Assembly (NCBI GenBank): GCA_002796165.1 | Contig: PCWF01000234.1 | Coordinates: 2,921-9,271, forward strand | Reading direction: 5' to 3' | DNA: 6,351 nt | Source: Nitrospinae bacterium CG11_big_fil_rev_8_21_14_0_20_56_8 | GTDB lineage: Bacteria > Nitrospinota > Nitrospinia > Nitrospinales > VA-1 | In this document: piece by piece, positions 4,635 through 6,351 of the stretch | How the letters are laid out: each line of letters starts with the position of its first letter | Numbering within the stretch: the first letter of the stretch is position 1 | The notes under the pieces: model-generated | Told to the model about the DNA's origin: nothing | The model's database searches: none | The model's input: only the letters and a program-made list of their open reading frames with translations | Position numbers and translations under genes: made by a program

Positions 4635-6351
4635 ATGACCCAGAATTCGATCGAGATGCCCGTCCTGCCGTTGCGGGACATTGTTGTCTTCCCCTTCATG
4701 GTGATCCCTCTGTTCGTCGGGCGGCAAAAGTCCATCCACGCCCTCGAAAAAGCCATGGCCGAGCAGAAAAGCATTTTTCTGGTCACCCAGCGCAATCCCA
4801 ATAACAATGAACCGAATCAGGAAGACATTTACAGCACCGGCACCATCGCCAGCATCCTGCAAATCCTGAAACTGACCGATGGCACCATGAAGGTTCTGGT
4901 GGAGGGACTCCAGCGGGGCCGCATCCAGAAATTTATCGACAATTCCGCCTTCCACGAAGCCGAGGTTCTTCGCATCGAGGAAAACCCCAAGGTCACCCAG
5001 GACGTGACGGCATTGATGCGGAGCGTGAGCAAGGTCTTCGAGCAATACGTCAAGTTGAACCAGAAGATTCCCCTGGAAGCGGTCTCGGCCAGCGAAAGCA
5101 TTACCGAACCCCACCGCTATGCCGACACCATCGCGGCCTACATGGTGTTCCAGACCACCGACAAGCAGGAACTGCTCGAAACCTACAATCCCGCCGACCG
5201 GCTTCAGAAACTGCTCGGCATCCTCAAGTCGGAACTGGAAATCCTGAAAATCGAGAAACGCGTCCATGGCCGGGTGCGCAAACAGATGGAGCGTAGCCAG
5301 AAGGAGTTTTACCTCAACGAGCAGATCAAGGCGATCCAGAAGGAGCTCGGCAAACGCGACGAATTCAAGAGCGATATCGAAGAGCTGGGACAGAAGATCA
5401 AAAAAGCCAGGATGCCCAAGGAAGTCCGGGAACGGTCCCTGAAGGAACTCAAGCGGCTGGAACTCATGCAACCCATGTCCGCCGAGGCCACCGTCTCCCG
5501 AACCTACATCGAGTGGCTGATCGACCTCCCTTGGAAACAGGGAGCAGGCGCGGAGAAGATCAAGATCCCCGAGGCGCAGAAGATTCTCGACCAGGACCAC
5601 TACGGGTTGGAAAAGGTCAAGGAGCGCATCGTCGAACACCTGGCGGTGATGAAACTCGTGAAAAAAATCAAGGGCCCCATTCTGTGCCTGGTCGGCCCGC
5701 CTGGCGTGGGCAAAACCTCATTGGGGAAATCCATCGCGCGGGCGACGGGGAGAGATTTCGTCCGCGTCTCGCTGGGAGGCATCCGCGATGAAGCCGAGAT
5801 ACGCGGTCACCGCAGGACTTATATCGGCGCCCTTCCGGGGAAAATCATCCAGGGCATGAAAAAGGCGGGAACCACCAACCCCGTGTTCATGCTCGACGAG
5901 ATCGACAAACTGGGATCCGATTTCCGGGGCGATCCCGCTTCCGCGCTTCTGGAGGTTCTCGACCCCGAGCAAAACGGGAACTTCAACGATCACTATCTGG
6001 AAATCGATTACGACCTCTCGCAGGCGCTGTTCATCTGCACCGCCAACGTCCTGCACACCATTCCCAAACCCCTGCTGGACCGGATGGAAGTCCTGCGACT
6101 GCCGGGTTACACCGACGAGGAAAAACTGGCCATCGCCGAAAAATTCCTGATCCCCAAGAAACTCAAGGAACACGGCCTGAGCAAAAAGCACCTGCAACTC
6201 CATTCCCCAACCCTGCGCGAGGTGGTTCACCAATACACGCGCGAGGCGGGCGTGCGCAACCTGGAGCGGGAAATCGCCAATCTCTGCCGCAAAGCCGCCA
6301 AGCAGGTGGTGGAAAAGGGCCACAACCAGGCCTTGAAAATCACTCCCGCCA
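4635..6351 (+). CDS. lon: ATP-dependent protease La (Lon), 3' partial
   Basis: Lon is a cytoplasmic homohexameric AAA+ protease that degrades damaged and selected regulatory proteins. The frame is open from the ATG at 4635 to the window end, giving 572 complete codons of a family usually near 800 residues. Visible parts are the N-terminal substrate-binding domain (LPLRDIVVFPFMVIPL from residue 11), a charged coiled-coil-like region around 195-285 and the AAA+ module. The latter has Walker A GPPGVGKT at 354-361, pore loop Tyr396 in RTYIGA, Walker B VFMLDEIDK at 417-425, sensor-1 Asn471, arginine finger Arg483 in LLDRMEVL and sensor-2 Arg541 in GVRNLER. The Ser-Lys protease domain lies beyond the window. 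The start is 11 nt after the clpX stop and has no Shine-Dalgarno sequence; the spacer is almost entirely pyrimidine. A second in-frame ATG at 4656 would remove 7 residues, leaving the conserved domain intact. Confidence 0.97.
   Translation, partial: MTQNSIEMPVLPLRDIVVFPFMVIPLFVGRQKSIHALEKAMAEQKSIFLVTQRNPNNNEPNQEDIYSTGTIASILQILKLTDGTMKVLVEGLQRGRIQKFIDNSAFHEAEVLRIEENPKVTQDVTALMRSVSKVFEQYVKLNQKIPLEAVSASESITEPHRYADTIAAYMVFQTTDKQELLETYNPADRLQKLLGILKSELEILKIEKRVHGRVRKQMERSQKEFYLNEQIKAIQKELGKRDEFKSDIEELGQKIKKARMPKEVRERSLKELKRLELMQPMSAEATVSRTYIEWLIDLPWKQGAGAEKIKIPEAQKILDQDHYGLEKVKERIVEHLAVMKLVKKIKGPILCLVGPPGVGKTSLGKSIARATGRDFVRVSLGGIRDEAEIRGHRRTYIGALPGKIIQGMKKAGTTNPVFMLDEIDKLGSDFRGDPASALLEVLDPEQNGNFNDHYLEIDYDLSQALFICTANVLHTIPKPLLDRMEVLRLPGYTDEEKLAIAEKFLIPKKLKEHGLSKKHLQLHSPTLREVVHQYTREAGVRNLEREIANLCRKAAKQVVEKGHNQALKITPA

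Noticed and set aside
3496..5639. Long antisense open frames opposite clpX (368 codons) and lon (339 codons), and similar ones opposite tig
   Set aside because: They mirror strongly conserved genes on the + strand. They arise because those genes avoid codons that would give stops on the other strand, and their translations show no family features.

Overview
This window is a bacterial chromosomal segment, fairly GC-rich, with every recognisable gene on the + strand. Its core is the conserved protein-quality-control cluster tig-clpP-clpX-lon, preceded by a tRNA-Leu gene. The same gene order, often with a tRNA-Leu just upstream, is from memory typical of deltaproteobacteria-like lineages (Desulfobacterota and relatives, possibly Nitrospinota). 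The lineage is an inference from gene order and composition only; nothing here fixes a genus.

Layout: (1) positions 1-632 hold the 3' part of a sugar-nucleotidyltransferase-like gene encoding a GlmU-type left-handed beta-helix; its 5' end lies outside the window. (2) Positions 708-920 encode an unrecognised 70-residue protein with one membrane segment and a small internal duplication at its N-terminus. (3) Positions 921-1036 are non-coding and carry a perfect TATAAT -10 element and a short leader hairpin ahead of tRNA-Leu(UAG) at 1037-1121. (4) Positions 1191-2543 encode trigger factor, with a histidine-rich insert in its C-terminal domain. (5) A 128-nt gap containing a 64-nt stretch without a single G separates tig from clpP (2672-3325). 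(6) clpX (3376-4623) follows after 50 nt, and lon (from 4635, cut by the window end at 6351) follows clpX after only 11 nt.

Functionally, trigger factor meets nascent chains at the ribosome exit. ClpX unfolds ATP-dependently and feeds substrates to the ClpP peptidase barrel, and Lon is a second, single-chain AAA+ protease. No convincing terminator lies between the tRNA promoter and lon, so a long tRNA-tig-clpP-clpX-lon transcript is plausible, with possible modulation in the tig-clpP gap. All catalytic motifs of ClpP and ClpX, and the Lon ATPase motifs inside the window, are intact.

I found no mobile element, CRISPR array, phage gene or new multi-gene system. The points worth a second look are local: the G-less tract, the His-rich trigger factor insert, the lysine-rich ClpP tail, the lon start without a Shine-Dalgarno sequence, the 13-bp tandem repeat that begins in the tRNA 3' end, and the orphan small membrane protein.
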